Origin: an uncultured Dysosmobacter sp.
Lineage (GTDB): Bacteria; Bacillota; Clostridia; Oscillospirales; Oscillospiraceae
Length of the DNA: 12,612 nt
Assembly (NCBI GenBank): GCA_934597465.1
Contig: CAKTSC010000020.1
Coordinates: forward strand, 1 to 12,612
Reading direction: 5' to 3'
Positions 1-7,279 of the stretch are shown here, one piece after another. Below the pieces are notes generated by a model, which was not told the origin of the DNA, searched no databases, and worked only from the letters and a program-made list of their open reading frames with translations. Each line of letters opens with the position of its first letter. Position 1 is the first letter of the stretch. Both the position numbers and the translations under genes were made by a program.

Positions 1-107
1 GCCTGGCTCAGGTCCACCGCCGGCAGCTGCAAAAAGGTCAGAGACTGGCGCATGGACTGGGTCAGCGCCAGCTTTTGTATCTGTGTGGCCTGGAGTTTCA
101 GATCCAC
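1..107 (-). CDS. rpoN: RNA polymerase sigma-54 factor, N-terminal fragment
   Basis: This is the first 35 codons of a gene that continues past the left edge. The peptide begins (M)DLKLQATQIQKL and continues LALTQSMRQSLTFLQLP, then AVDLSQ. This is the glutamine- and leucine-rich region I of sigma-54, which contacts the enhancer-binding activator and holds the polymerase closed until ATP-driven opening. I chose the GTG start at 105-107 because a GGGGGAG ribosome binding site lies just upstream and a good promoter precedes it; no other in-frame start is near. The core-binding and RpoN-box regions lie outside the window, so the family call rests on region I alone. Sigma-54 in Clostridia usually serves amino-acid, phosphotransferase or fermentation operons under dedicated activators; none of those is visible here. 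Confidence 0.75.
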   Translation of the reverse strand, partial: MDLKLQATQIQKLALTQSMRQSLTFLQLPAVDLSQ

Positions 108-138
108 CGCGCTCTCCCCCTTTCGTTCTTTCAGGGGT

Positions 139-167
139 ATTATACTCCATTCGACGCCATTCGGCAA
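139..167 (-). promoter_or_regulatory. Promoter of rpoN
   Basis: On the minus strand a TTGCCG -35 box (162-167) is separated by 17 bp from a perfect TATAAT -10 box (139-144), followed about 32 bp later by the rpoN GTG. The spacer holds two copies of CCATTCG (plus-strand reading, 147-153 and 157-163), one helical turn apart, which could be an operator. It lies between the stop of the membrane-protein gene and rpoN, so rpoN has its own vegetative promoter. Confidence 0.75.
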
Positions 168-189
168 GGGAAAAGGATGCCGGGCGCGG

Positions 190-579
190 TCAGTTCCCCT
201 CCAGGTGCTGCCGGGCAGCGGCGGAGAGGGCGGTGCCGGGGATGGCCAGCAGGCACCACATCAGGGAGTAGGGCAGGCAGATCTGCCCCAGCAGGTTCCC
301 CGGCAGGCGGGAGTAATCCCAGACAGCCCAGCGGAGCCAGAGGTTCAGCACGCAGCCGGAGAGGAACTCCACCCCGGTGATGAGTCCCGCCCCCAGCAAC
401 GCCCGCTGCCAGAGGGGCCGATCCGGCAGGCGGCCCATGCCCCAAAAACACAGTCCCCCCACCGCCACCATGCTAGGATGGCTCCAGCCCCGCCAGGCAA
501 GCTCGATGCAGTAGTAGCCCAGGCCCCCGGTGAGTCCCAGGATCAGCTCCTGCCCCGCGTATCTCAAATGCCGCTCCAC
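190..579 (-). CDS. CmpB-like putative ABC-transporter type IV membrane protein
   Basis: A 129-residue integral membrane protein with about four hydrophobic helices (roughly residues 11-27, 35-49, 58-80 and 95-118). It carries the pattern I associate with the 'putative ABC-transporter type IV' (CmpB) family: E26 and RGWSH (30-34) followed by S36, then EFLSG (71-75), N79, WDYS (87-90) and GQI (98-100). The molecular role of the family is poorly defined and no ATPase lies nearby, so transport should not be assumed. The start is the GTG at 577-579, preceded by GGGAGGG at good spacing; an in-frame ATG at 625-627 would add 16 residues but has no ribosome binding site. It lies downstream of the etfA terminator, so it probably has its own weak promoter in the 580-714 gap, where I see no convincing boxes. 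Confidence 0.7.
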   Translation of the reverse strand: MERHLRYAGQELILGLTGGLGYYCIELAWRGWSHPSMVAVGGLCFWGMGRLPDRPLWQRALLGAGLITGVEFLSGCVLNLWLRWAVWDYSRLPGNLLGQICLPYSLMWCLLAIPGTALSAAARQHLEGN

Positions 580-712
580 ACGTTTCCCTCCCTGCCGCCG
601 GAATGAGGCGGCGTGTTTTTCCTGCATAGGATGCCCGGAGAGGGACGGAAATCTGCAGGGAATGCCTGGCTCCCCCGGGAGAAAAACCTGCCGGAGATCC
701 CAAAAAGGGCGC

Positions 713-744
713 AAAAAGGCCCGCGCCGGAGGGCGCGGGCCTTT
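713..744 (-). terminator. Intrinsic terminator of the bcd-etfBA operon
   Basis: A 13-bp perfect GC-rich stem (715-727 with 732-744, loop GGAG on the plus strand) lies 29 bp after the etfA stop codon. On the minus strand the stem ends in a run of five T (713-717), giving a classic rho-independent terminator. A second T run follows a few bases later. Confidence 0.92.
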
Positions 745-772
745 CCTTATGAGGTACAGATGGGGCAGAAGA

Positions 773-1855
773 TCAGATGGCGTTCTGCTTGGCCTTGTAA
801 GCCTTGACGGCCTCGGTCAGCATGGGAACGATGACCTTCAGATCGCCCTGGACGCCCAGGTCGGCAATGTTCATCATGGGGCACTGCTCGTCCTTGTTGA
901 TGGCGACGATGAACTCGGAGGACTCCATGCCAGCCAGGTGCTGGATAGCGCCGGAGATACCGCAGGCGATGTAGAGGTTGGGATGGACGGTCTTGCCGGT
1001 CTGGCCGACCTGACGGCTCTTCTCGATCCAGCCGCTGTCAACGCCGATACGGGAGGAGGAGACCTCGCCGCCCAGCTCGGCAGCCAGAGCGCGCAGGGGG
1101 TTGTAGCCCTCGGGGCCGCCAACACCGCGGCCGCCGGAAACCAGAACCTTGGCGTCGGTGATGTCGACTTCCTTCTTGGCGTTCTTCACGACCTCAAGGA
1201 TCTCAACGTTCATGTCGTCCATGCTCAGGCCGGCATCCACGTCGATGATCTCGCCCTTGCGGCTGGTATCCTTCACGGGCATCTCCATGACGCCGGGACG
1301 GACGGTAGCCATCTGGGGCTTATACTTGCGGCACACGATGGTGGCCATGACGTTGCCGCCGAAGGCGGGACGGGTCATCTTCAGGAAGCGGTCGGAGGTA
1401 TCCAGAGCGGCGACCTTCTCGGGCTGCAGGGACATGGAGGTGGAGCTCAGCAGGTACTGCTGATAGTTCTCGACCTTGACATCCAGACGGGTGCAGTCGG
1501 CGGTCAGGCCGGTGTGGACACGGCCCGCCACGCGGGGAGCCATATCACGGCCGATGGAGGAAGCGCCGAACAGAACGATGTTGGGGTCGAACTGCTTGAT
1601 GACGCTGACGATGCCCTTGACGTAGGGCTCGGTGGTGTAGTTCTCCAGGACGGGATGATCCAGAACCAGAACCTTGGAGGCGCCGTAGTGGATCAGCTGC
1701 TCAGCCTCGCCCTTGATGTTGTAGCCCATCAGAACAGCGACGACTTCCTCGCCCAGATCGCCGGCCAGCTTCACGGACTCGCCGATCAGCTCCTTGGTGA
1801 CCTTCTGAACGACGCCGTTGCGCTGTTCAACGATAACAAAAATATCCTTACTCAT
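773..1855 (-). CDS. etfA: Electron transfer flavoprotein alpha subunit
   Basis: A 360-residue EtfA, slightly longer than the roughly 310-340 residues of common ETF-alpha proteins. The N-terminal half (1-190) is the ETF alpha/beta fold. The C-terminal half (about 235-355) is the FAD-binding domain with VSGGRGVGG (239-247), QVGQTG (282-287), GISGAIQH (299-306) and [15 protein letters not shown] (320-334). With EtfB it carries electrons between NADH, ferredoxin or quinone partners and the acyl-CoA dehydrogenase. In butyrate-forming Clostridia the Bcd-EtfAB complex bifurcates electrons from NADH to crotonyl-CoA and ferredoxin, so that role is likely but inferred. It is the last gene of the operon, 18 bp after etfB, with a GGGGAGG ribosome binding site set slightly far (about 11 bp) from the ATG. 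Confidence 0.97.
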   Translation of the reverse strand: MSKDIFVIVEQRNGVVQKVTKELIGESVKLAGDLGEEVVAVLMGYNIKGEAEQLIHYGASKVLVLDHPVLENYTTEPYVKGIVSVIKQFDPNIVLFGASSIGRDMAPRVAGRVHTGLTADCTRLDVKVENYQQYLLSSTSMSLQPEKVAALDTSDRFLKMTRPAFGGNVMATIVCRKYKPQMATVRPGVMEMPVKDTSRKGEIIDVDAGLSMDDMNVEILEVVKNAKKEVDITDAKVLVSGGRGVGGPEGYNPLRALAAELGGEVSSSRIGVDSGWIEKSRQVGQTGKTVHPNLYIACGISGAIQHLAGMESSEFIVAINKDEQCPMMNIADLGVQGDLKVIVPMLTEAVKAYKAKQNAI

Positions 1856-1873
1856 TGTTCAATAAGCCTCCCC

Positions 1874-2662
1874 TCAGATGATATGACGCTCGATGAGCTT
1901 GGCCATGATGGCTTCCACGGCCTGCTCGGGGGTGACACCCACCAGCTTGGTGCCGGGGGCTCTCAGCTGCTTACCGAAGGACTGGAACACGTTGGTGGGG
2001 GAGCCCTTCAGGCCGATCCACTCAGGGTTCAGGTCGTTCTTCAGATCATCGAAGCCCCAAACGGTGACGGGCTTCTCGTAAGCCTCGACGATGCCCTTGA
2101 CGGTCATGTAGCGGGGCTCGTTCAGCTCGGCCAGAGCGGTCAGCAGGCAGGGCATCTTGACCTTCAGCATGTGGGCCTGGTCCTCGAACTGACGCTTGAC
2201 GATCATGTACTCGCCGTCGGCCTTCAGCTCCTCAACATAGGAGACCTGGGGCACGTGCAGCTGCTCGGCGATCTGGGGACCGACCTGAGCGGTATCGCCG
2301 TCGATGGCCTGACGGCCGGTGATGACGAGGTCATAGCCGATCTTCTTCAGAGCGGTGGCGATGATGGTAGCGGTGGCGTAGGTATCGGAGCCGCCGAACT
2401 CACGGGCAGAGAGGAGGTAAGCCTCGTCCGCGCCCATGGCCAGAGCCTCACGCAGGGCAACGTCTGCCTGGGGGGGGCCCATGCAGACCACGGAGACGGT
2501 GCCGCCGACCTCGTCGCGCAGCTTCAGGGCAGCCTCGAGGCCGGCCTTATCGTCGTGGTTGATGATGGAAGGCACGCCGTCACGGATCAGGGTGCCGGTC
2601 TTGGGGTCCAGCTTTACCTCAGCGGTATCGGGGACCTGCTTGATGCAAACCAGAATCTTCAT
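1874..2662 (-). CDS. etfB: Electron transfer flavoprotein beta subunit
   Basis: A 262-residue EtfB of normal family length. It opens with MKILVCIKQVPDT, the standard EtfB start. It continues with the nucleotide-binding segments VVCMGPPQAD (58-67) and ITGRQAIDGDTAQVGPQ (114-130), and has the LNEPRYMTVKG (180-190) stretch typical of the beta-subunit signature. It pairs with EtfA; in bifurcating clostridial ETFs this subunit also holds the FAD that accepts hydride from NADH. I chose the ATG at 2660-2662 rather than an in-frame GTG at 2672-2674, because that GTG abuts the AGAGGGGA ribosome binding site with no room for initiation. It lies 24 bp after bcd and 18 bp before etfA, so the three are one transcript. 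Confidence 0.97.
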   Translation of the reverse strand: MKILVCIKQVPDTAEVKLDPKTGTLIRDGVPSIINHDDKAGLEAALKLRDEVGGTVSVVCMGPPQADVALREALAMGADEAYLLSAREFGGSDTYATATIIATALKKIGYDLVITGRQAIDGDTAQVGPQIAEQLHVPQVSYVEELKADGEYMIVKRQFEDQAHMLKVKMPCLLTALAELNEPRYMTVKGIVEAYEKPVTVWGFDDLKNDLNPEWIGLKGSPTNVFQSFGKQLRAPGTKLVGVTPEQAVEAIMAKLIERHII

Positions 2663-2686
2663 ATTACTTCGCACTCCCCTCTTATC

Positions 2687-3835
2687 TTACTTCAGCTTCA
2701 TGGAACCGGCGATGACCATCTTCATGACCTCGCTGGTGCCCTCGTAGATTTCGGTGATCTTGGCGTCACGCATGGCGCGCTCGACGGGATACTCACGGCA
2801 GTAGCCGTAGCCGCCCATCAGCTGCACGGCATAGCGGGTGACCTCGTTGGCAACGTCGGAAGCAAAGAGCTTGGCCATGGCGGCGAGAGGACCAAAGGTC
2901 TCGTGATTGTCCTCGGCCACGGCGGCACGCCAGGTCATGAGACGGGCGGCGTCGATCTTGGTCTGCATCTCGGCGACCTTGAACTGAGAGTTCTGGAAGG
3001 CGATGACGGGCTTGCCGAACTGCTTGCGCTCCTTGGCGTACTTGATGGCCTCGTCCAGGGCGCCCTGGGCGATACCGACGGACTGAGCGGCGATGCCGAT
3101 ACGGCCGCAGTCCAGAGCGGCCATGGCGATCTTGAAGCCCTTGCCCACCTGGCCCAGCACGCGGTCAGCGGGAACGCGGACGTTCTCGTAGGACACGATG
3201 CAGTTGGAGGCGGCGCGGATGCCCATACGCTCGATGTTGTCGCTGACAGAGATGCCGGGCATCTCCTTGAGGTCAACGATGAAGGCGGTCATGCCCTTGG
3301 CAGCGGGGACGCTGCGGTCGGTCAGGGCGAAGAGGACGCAGGTATCAGCGAAACCGGAGTTGGTGGTGAAGATCTTGGAGCCGTTGATGATCCAGTCGTC
3401 GCCATCCTTCACGGCGGTGGTCTGAGCGCCCTGAACGTCAGAACCGGCGCCGGGCTCGGTCAGGCCGTAGCAGCCAACCTTGCTGCCGTCGATCAGGGGG
3501 CGCAGGAAGCGCTGCTTCTGATCCTCGGTACCGAAGTTGTTGATGCAGGAGCAGCAGAGGGAAGTGTGCACAGAGATCATGATGCCGGTGCTGGCATCGA
3601 TCTTGGACATCTCTTCCATGCAGAGGGTGTAGGCCAGGGTATCGGAGCCCGCGCCGCCGTACTTGCGGTCGTAGGGGATGCCCAGGAAGCCGCACTTCTG
3701 GATCTTTGCCAGAAGATCCATGTCGTAGGCCTCGGCCTCGTCCATGTCCTTTGCCAGCGGCTTGATCTCAGTCTCCGCGAAGTTGCGGAAGAGCTGCTGC
3801 TGGAGCTGATGCGCTTTGTCCAGTTTGAAATCCAT
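2687..3835 (-). CDS. bcd: Butyryl-CoA (short-chain acyl-CoA) dehydrogenase
   Basis: A 382-residue FAD-dependent acyl-CoA dehydrogenase of standard length. It reduces crotonyl-CoA to butyryl-CoA in the fermentative direction, with electrons delivered by EtfAB. Visible marks are GCYGLTEPGAGSD (121-133, flavin and substrate loop), the KQFGKPVIAFQ helix (271-281), LMGGYGYCREYPVER (339-353), and the catalytic glutamate E365 in TEIYEGTSE (361-369). Adjacency to etfBA and the position of E365 in the IYEGT motif favour the short-chain enzyme over isovaleryl- or long-chain relatives. The ATG has an ideal AGGAGG site (3841-3846). The usual companions thl, crt and hbd are absent from this window. Exact chain-length preference cannot be read from the sequence. 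Confidence 0.95.
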   Translation of the reverse strand: MDFKLDKAHQLQQQLFRNFAETEIKPLAKDMDEAEAYDMDLLAKIQKCGFLGIPYDRKYGGAGSDTLAYTLCMEEMSKIDASTGIMISVHTSLCCSCINNFGTEDQKQRFLRPLIDGSKVGCYGLTEPGAGSDVQGAQTTAVKDGDDWIINGSKIFTTNSGFADTCVLFALTDRSVPAAKGMTAFIVDLKEMPGISVSDNIERMGIRAASNCIVSYENVRVPADRVLGQVGKGFKIAMAALDCGRIGIAAQSVGIAQGALDEAIKYAKERKQFGKPVIAFQNSQFKVAEMQTKIDAARLMTWRAAVAEDNHETFGPLAAMAKLFASDVANEVTRYAVQLMGGYGYCREYPVERAMRDAKITEIYEGTSEVMKMVIAGSMKLK

Positions 3836-3917
3836 ATGTACCTCCTATCAATATTCGTAGCCAGCCATAGATATTTTGCCTACAAATAATTTGCAAGTTA
3901 AATACCTGCACGATTCC

Positions 3918-3946
3918 ATCATACTTGCGCGGAATTTGTTTGTCAA
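3918..3946 (-). promoter_or_regulatory. Promoter of the bcd-etfB-etfA operon
   Basis: On the minus strand a perfect TTGACA -35 box (3941-3946) is followed after exactly 17 bp by TATGAT (3918-3923), five of six matches to the -10 consensus. Transcription would start near 3911 and leave an AT-rich leader of about 75 nt before bcd. The leader contains the short palindrome CAAAT-A-ATTTG (3883-3893). Such a strong promoter fits an abundant central-metabolism operon. Confidence 0.88.
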
Positions 3947-3965
3947 TAGGCTTTTCAGAAAAATG

Positions 3966-3986
3966 AGGGGAATTTCCAAATCCCCT
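3966..3986. promoter_or_regulatory. Inverted repeat between the divergent bcd and marR promoters
   Basis: AGGGGA (3966-3971) and TCCCCT (3981-3986) form perfect 6-bp arms around 9 bp, and the core GGAA-T-TTCC (3969-3977) is a nested palindrome. The 21-bp size suits a dimeric repressor such as MarR. The site sits between the two -35 boxes (3941-3946 and 4007-4012), so a bound protein could affect both directions. Binding by the neighbouring MarR is inference. Confidence 0.4.
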
Positions 3987-4006
3987 GGCGGAAGGGTTTC
4001 CCTCTC

Positions 4007-4036
4007 TTGACAAACCCCGGTTTTTCTTGTTAGAAT
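4007..4036 (+). promoter_or_regulatory. Promoter of the marR-family gene
   Basis: TTGACA (4007-4012) and TAGAAT (4031-4036) are separated by 18 bp on the plus strand, with the ATG about 30 bp downstream. Just after the -10 box lies the small palindrome TCTA-G-TAGA (4042-4050), overlapping the expected transcription start and upstream of the AAGGAGGG site. This position suits autoregulation, which is common for MarR genes. Confidence 0.78.
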
Positions 4037-4065
4037 AAGTGTCTAGTAGAAGGAGGGATCGTGCG

Positions 4066-4515
4066 ATGGAAGTCAACGAGTGTATCAATTTCATGCTCAC
4101 CAGCACCCAGAATGCCGTTTTCAACTACTTCAAGCGGCGGCTTCAGGACTATGACACGACCCCTTCCCAGTACGCGCTGCTGCGCTGTCTCTGGAAGCAG
4201 GAGGTGCAGACGCCCAGCCAGCTGGCCCACGAGCTGCACCTGGACACCTCCACCATCACCGGGATGCTGGGGCGGCTGGAGAAGAAGGATCTCATCGAGC
4301 GCACCTACAACCAGGAAGACCGCCGCAGCGTGCATGTGCGGCTGCGGGAGGAGGGCAAGGTGCTCTGGGAGCAGATCGACCGGGTCATCGACGAGGCCAA
4401 CGAGGAGGTCCTGCGGGGCATCCCGGCGGAGGACGCCGCCAAGCTCCGCCGGCAGCTGCTGCTCATCGAATCCAACGCCAAGGAATGTCTCAGCGCCGAG
4501 CGCAGCGAGGGCTGA
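4066..4515 (+). CDS. MarR-family transcriptional regulator
   Basis: A 149-residue winged-helix repressor of typical MarR length. The N-terminal dimerisation helix (1-28) leads to TTPSQYALLRCLW (31-43). A helix-turn-helix follows at about 49-72 (TPSQLAHELHLDTSTITGML), then the wing with the family-typical D85-R86-R87-S88, and C-terminal dimerisation helices (95-145). I chose the ATG at 4066 because AAGGAGGG precedes it at suitable spacing; an in-frame GTG at 4039 overlaps the expected transcription start. It is transcribed away from bcd, and the 230-bp shared control region makes the bcd-etfBA operon and its own gene the likely targets. The ligand is unknown; fatty acids, acyl-CoAs or phenolic compounds are usual for the family. 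It is followed by a strong terminator, so it is probably monocistronic. Confidence 0.93.
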   Translation: MEVNECINFMLTSTQNAVFNYFKRRLQDYDTTPSQYALLRCLWKQEVQTPSQLAHELHLDTSTITGMLGRLEKKDLIERTYNQEDRRSVHVRLREEGKVLWEQIDRVIDEANEEVLRGIPAEDAAKLRRQLLLIESNAKECLSAERSEG

Positions 4516-4555
4516 GAGGCACCCTCCCCCGGCGGGAGGGATCGGGAAAAACATC

Positions 4556-4594
4556 ACGCACCGGAGAGCGCGGCTCCCCGGTGCGTCTTCTTTT
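4556..4594 (+). terminator. Intrinsic terminator of marR
   Basis: A 9-bp perfect stem, ACGCACCGG (4556-4564) with CCGGTGCGT (4578-4586), has further GAG/CTC pairing inside the loop and is followed by TCTTCTTTT. A smaller hairpin, CCCTCCC (4522-4528) with GGGAGGG (4534-4540), lies just after the marR stop but has no T tract. Confidence 0.85.
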
Positions 4595-4611
4595 GCATGG
4601 AAGTCTCCCAA

Positions 4612-4665
4612 AAAAGAATGGCCGCCCCCTCCCACTGACGGAAGCGCTTCCGGCGGTGGGAGGGG
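4612..4665 (-). terminator. Intrinsic terminator of ansA and the minus-strand cluster
   Basis: CCCCTCCCAC (4626-4635) pairs perfectly with GTGGGAGGGG (4656-4665). Between the arms is a 14-bp perfect palindrome, CGGAAGCGCTTCCG (4639-4652), so the whole forms one long two-tier hairpin 10 bp after the ansA stop. On the minus strand it is followed by TTCTTTTTT (run of A at 4610-4615 on the plus strand). It faces the marR terminator, giving an insulated convergent junction. Confidence 0.88.
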
Positions 4666-4675
4666 ATTCTTCGCG

Positions 4676-5671
4676 TCAGGCCCGCTCCGTCCAGAGGATG
4701 TCCCGGGCCACGGGGGTATAGAAGAGGCGCTCGATCTCCTCCCGGGCCCGGGTCTGGGCCAGGATCCACATGAGCTTGGCGTAGACGGCCTCGGTGGTCA
4801 TGTCGTAGGCCTCCAGCACGCCCAGGGAATCCTTCAGCCGGTGGCCCACGGTGTAGACGGTGAGGTCGCTGCCCTCGTTCTGCACCTGGGTGGTGAGCAC
4901 CACGGTCTTCCCGGCGGCCAGGCCCTCCCGGATGCTCTCGTAGAAGCCGCCGGCCTCCGGCACGCCGCCCACACCGAAGCTCTCGATGATGACGGCGTCG
5001 TGCTCCGAGAGGAGCCAGTCCAGGATGCGGCGGCCGCAGCCGGGGGTCAGCTTCAGGAGGCCGACTTTGGGATCCAGGGCCTCGTAGAACCTGGGCCGGG
5101 CCAGGGCGGGCTGACGGATGTAGGGCAGCAGGGCCCCGTCCCGCAGGACGCCCAGCACGGGGTAATTGATGGAGGAGAAGGCCTGGAAGCTCTTGGAGTG
5201 GGTCTTCTGGGCCCGGGTGCCCAGGATGATCTTGCCGTTGAAGACGATGCTGACGCCGGGCATCTCCGCCGAGGCGGTGCGGAAGGCGTCCTCCAGGTTG
5301 ATCTTGGAGTCTGTGGAGTCGAAGCCGATGGGCTTCTGGGCGCCGGTGAGGACGATGGGCTTGGGGCTGCCCTGGATGAGGTAGGAGAGCCCGGCGGCGG
5401 TGTAGGCCATGGTGTCCGTGCCGTGGGTGAGGACGAAGCCGTCGTACTCCTCGTAGTTCTCCCGGATGCAGCGGGCCATCCGGAGCCAGTGCTGGGGGGC
5501 GATGTTGGTGCTGTCCAGGTTCAGGAGCTGCACGCAGTCCACCCGGCAGAACTCCGAGATGGAGGGGATATGGCTCAGAAGCTGCTCCGTGCTGAGCTCG
5601 GGGGTGAGGCCGCTTTCCGTCAGCTCCGAGGCGATGGTGCCGCCGGTGCCGATGAGCAGGATGCGTTTCAT
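4676..5671 (-). CDS. ansA: Type I (cytoplasmic) L-asparaginase
   Basis: A 331-residue asparaginase hydrolysing L-asparagine to aspartate and ammonia. Both active-site threonine motifs are present: GTGGTIAS (8-15) with nucleophile T12, and THGTDTMAYTAAGL (82-95) with T85-D86. The PIVLTGAQKP stretch (105-114) is also conserved. There is no signal peptide, and the length matches the cytoplasmic AnsA type rather than the periplasmic AnsB type. The ATG is preceded by AAAGGAGGA at good spacing. It is the last gene of the minus-strand cluster, 47 bp after the SbcD-like gene, with no strong terminator between them, so it may be read from the upstream transcript. Glutaminase side activity cannot be judged from the sequence. 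Confidence 0.95.
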   Translation of the reverse strand: MKRILLIGTGGTIASELTESGLTPELSTEQLLSHIPSISEFCRVDCVQLLNLDSTNIAPQHWLRMARCIRENYEEYDGFVLTHGTDTMAYTAAGLSYLIQGSPKPIVLTGAQKPIGFDSTDSKINLEDAFRTASAEMPGVSIVFNGKIILGTRAQKTHSKSFQAFSSINYPVLGVLRDGALLPYIRQPALARPRFYEALDPKVGLLKLTPGCGRRILDWLLSEHDAVIIESFGVGGVPEAGGFYESIREGLAAGKTVVLTTQVQNEGSDLTVYTVGHRLKDSLGVLEAYDMTTEAVYAKLMWILAQTRAREEIERLFYTPVARDILWTERA

Positions 5672-5718
5672 GGGGGTATCCTCCTTTTGGTGTAACCCTC
5701 CCCTGGAGGAAGGCTCTC

Positions 5719-6804
5719 TCAGCCGAGATCCCGGCCGTCCAGGGCGGCCAGGCCGAAGCGGGCCGCCCGGCGGACGGTCTCCCGCTGTTCCTCCGTTTCG
5801 GCCGTCTCCAGTTGGGCGCGGAGGCGGCGCAGGAAGATGCCCCGGAGGGAGTCCTCCTCCGCCCGCTGCCAGAGGGGCTCCGGCAGGGTGGTCTCGTCCC
5901 GGAGCTCCAGGAAGGCGAAGCGGGGGGCAAAGCGCCGCTGTAGGGCCGGGATGTCCAGGCCGGAACTCTCCCCCCGGAGGAGGATCCGGCAGCTCTCCCC
6001 CTCCGTGTCGTCGGGAAGGGCGGATCCCAATGCGGCGGCGGCATCCTGGCCGGTGACATCCACCGTCCGGATCTCGTAGCGGTGCCGCCCCAGGGGGACG
6101 AAGCGCAGCGTCACCCGGCCATTCTGGAGGACACCGGCGTAGAAGCCCTTCTCCCCCAGCTCGTCAAAGCCCCGGCCCTCGGGGCAGCCGGGCCAGGCCA
6201 CGGTGGTGGTTCCGAAGCACAGGGGCTCCGTCCGCTTGTGGACGTGGCCCAGGGCCAGGTAGGCAAGGCCGCTGGCGGCGATGTCCTCCCGGGAGAGGGG
6301 GTCGTAGAGGGAATCCTGGGCTAACTCCCCGTGGAGGACGCCCAGGTGGGCAAGGCCGTCCTGGGGGGCGGTGAAGCCGCGAAGGAGGCTCTCCTCCCGG
6401 GTGGGGGCGGTGAAGGCCGCGCCGTGGACGATGACGCCCAACTCCGGCAGGGGGACGCTCTCCATCCCCCCGGAGCGGAAGATGTGGACGTTCTCCGGCC
6501 AGGGCTCCCGGGCGTAGGGGGAGTCCTCCGTGAAGGGGTCGTGGTTGCCGGGGGCCAGGAAGACCGGGGCGTGGATCCCGGCCAGGGCGGCGCGGAGGGC
6601 CTCCACCGTCTCGGGGTAGGGCTGGGGCCCGTCGAAGAGGTCGCCGGAGAGGAGCAGGAGATCCGCCCCCCAGTTCCGGGCCGCCTGGGCCAGCCGCTCC
6701 GGCAGGGCCCGGAGGGCCTTCCGGCGCTCCGCCGCCCGGTCGGGGGGCAGGGCGGCGAAGGCGCTGTCCAGGTGGAAGTCCGCCGCGTGGATGAATTTCA
6801 GCAT
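5719..6804 (-). CDS. SbcD/YhaO-like metallophosphoesterase (DNA repair exonuclease family)
   Basis: A 361-residue calcineurin-like phosphoesterase of the Mre11/SbcD/YhaO type. The two-metal motifs appear in order: HAADFHLD (6-13, D9 and H11), SGDLFDG (53-59), PGNHDPF (85-91), LHGE (157-160) and GHVHKR (186-191). The C-terminal 130 residues form the cap-like region. SbcD-type nucleases normally act with an SbcC/YhaN ATPase encoded next door, but the downstream gene here is ansA and the upstream one a Nudix hydrolase, so the partner is missing or elsewhere. The ATG at 6804 starts one base after the Nudix stop (TGAGATG) and has an AGGGGG site inside that gene, indicating translational coupling. 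A role in DNA end processing is inferred from family only. Confidence 0.85.
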   Translation of the reverse strand: MLKFIHAADFHLDSAFAALPPDRAAERRKALRALPERLAQAARNWGADLLLLSGDLFDGPQPYPETVEALRAALAGIHAPVFLAPGNHDPFTEDSPYAREPWPENVHIFRSGGMESVPLPELGVIVHGAAFTAPTREESLLRGFTAPQDGLAHLGVLHGELAQDSLYDPLSREDIAASGLAYLALGHVHKRTEPLCFGTTTVAWPGCPEGRGFDELGEKGFYAGVLQNGRVTLRFVPLGRHRYEIRTVDVTGQDAAAALGSALPDDTEGESCRILLRGESSGLDIPALQRRFAPRFAFLELRDETTLPEPLWQRAEEDSLRGIFLRRLRAQLETAETEEQRETVRRAARFGLAALDGRDLG

Positions 6805-6805
6805 C

Positions 6806-7279
6806 TCAGTTTCCCCCTTTCTTCTGGGGTGGGTACTCGCTGTAAGGTTCCCCCCGCAGGGCGCAGAGCAGCGCATCCCGCCGGGTGGGAGGCATGCGCT
6901 CCGGCAGGGCATCCACCGGGAACCAGCGGAGCTCCGCGCACTTTTCCGGCTCGCCGACGGCGGACTCTCCCCGGTAGCGGGGCAGGAAGAAATACATATC
7001 GTAGTAGCTGCGGCCATCCGCATTCTCCGGCCGGTGGCAGAGGTGGGCAAAGACCGCGTCCTCCGGCTCCGCCGAGAGGAGGAGTTCCTCCCGGCTCTCC
7101 CGCACCAGGGCCTGGCGGGTGGTCTCCCCGGCGTCCACATGGCCGCTGCCGGCAAGATCCCAGGTGCCGTCCTGATAGCCGGTATTCCGCCGCAGGTGCA
7201 GCAGCACCTCCCGGCCCGCGGGGCCCTCCCGCAGGAGGATGGGGAAAACCGCGGAGTAGGACTTGTGATGCTCCGTCAT
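6806..7279 (-). CDS. Nudix hydrolase family protein
   Basis: A 157-residue Nudix protein. The box GX5EX7REUXEEXGU is read at residues 46-68: G46, E52, R60-E61 and E64-E65 are present. However, the late glycine is replaced by leucine (REELLLSAE) and the hydrophobic position before the EE pair is a serine (S62). The metal-binding glutamates are intact, so activity is plausible. NTGYQDGTWDLAGSGHVDAGE (32-52) and the closing LRWFPVDALPERM resemble nucleoside-triphosphate and MutT-like members of unassigned substrate. Its ATG overlaps the stop of the upstream deacylase gene (ATGA, 7276-7279), and its stop is one base from the next start, so the three are tightly coupled. The substrate cannot be assigned. 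Confidence 0.88.
   Translation of the reverse strand: MTEHHKSYSAVFPILLREGPAGREVLLHLRRNTGYQDGTWDLAGSGHVDAGETTRQALVRESREELLLSAEPEDAVFAHLCHRPENADGRSYYDMYFFLPRYRGESAVGEPEKCAELRWFPVDALPERMPPTRRDALLCALRGEPYSEYPPQKKGGN

Noticed and set aside
530..3889. A plus-strand open frame of 1119 codons lying antisense to etfA, etfB and bcd
   Set aside because: It is the mirror of three well-supported conserved genes in GC-rich DNA, where one antisense frame often lacks stops. Its translation is low-complexity, rich in Gly, Asp, His, Leu and Val, with no recognisable domain, and no ribosome binding site marks a start.
3847..3900. A possible Rex (NADH-sensing repressor) site in the bcd leader
   Set aside because: I looked for the TTGTTAA-like inverted repeat and found only the short CAAAT-A-ATTTG palindrome, which does not fit the Rex consensus well enough.
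4061..5695. A 544-codon plus-strand frame over marR and ansA
   Set aside because: It is out of frame with marR and antisense to ansA, both of which have catalytic or HTH motifs and proper ribosome binding sites.
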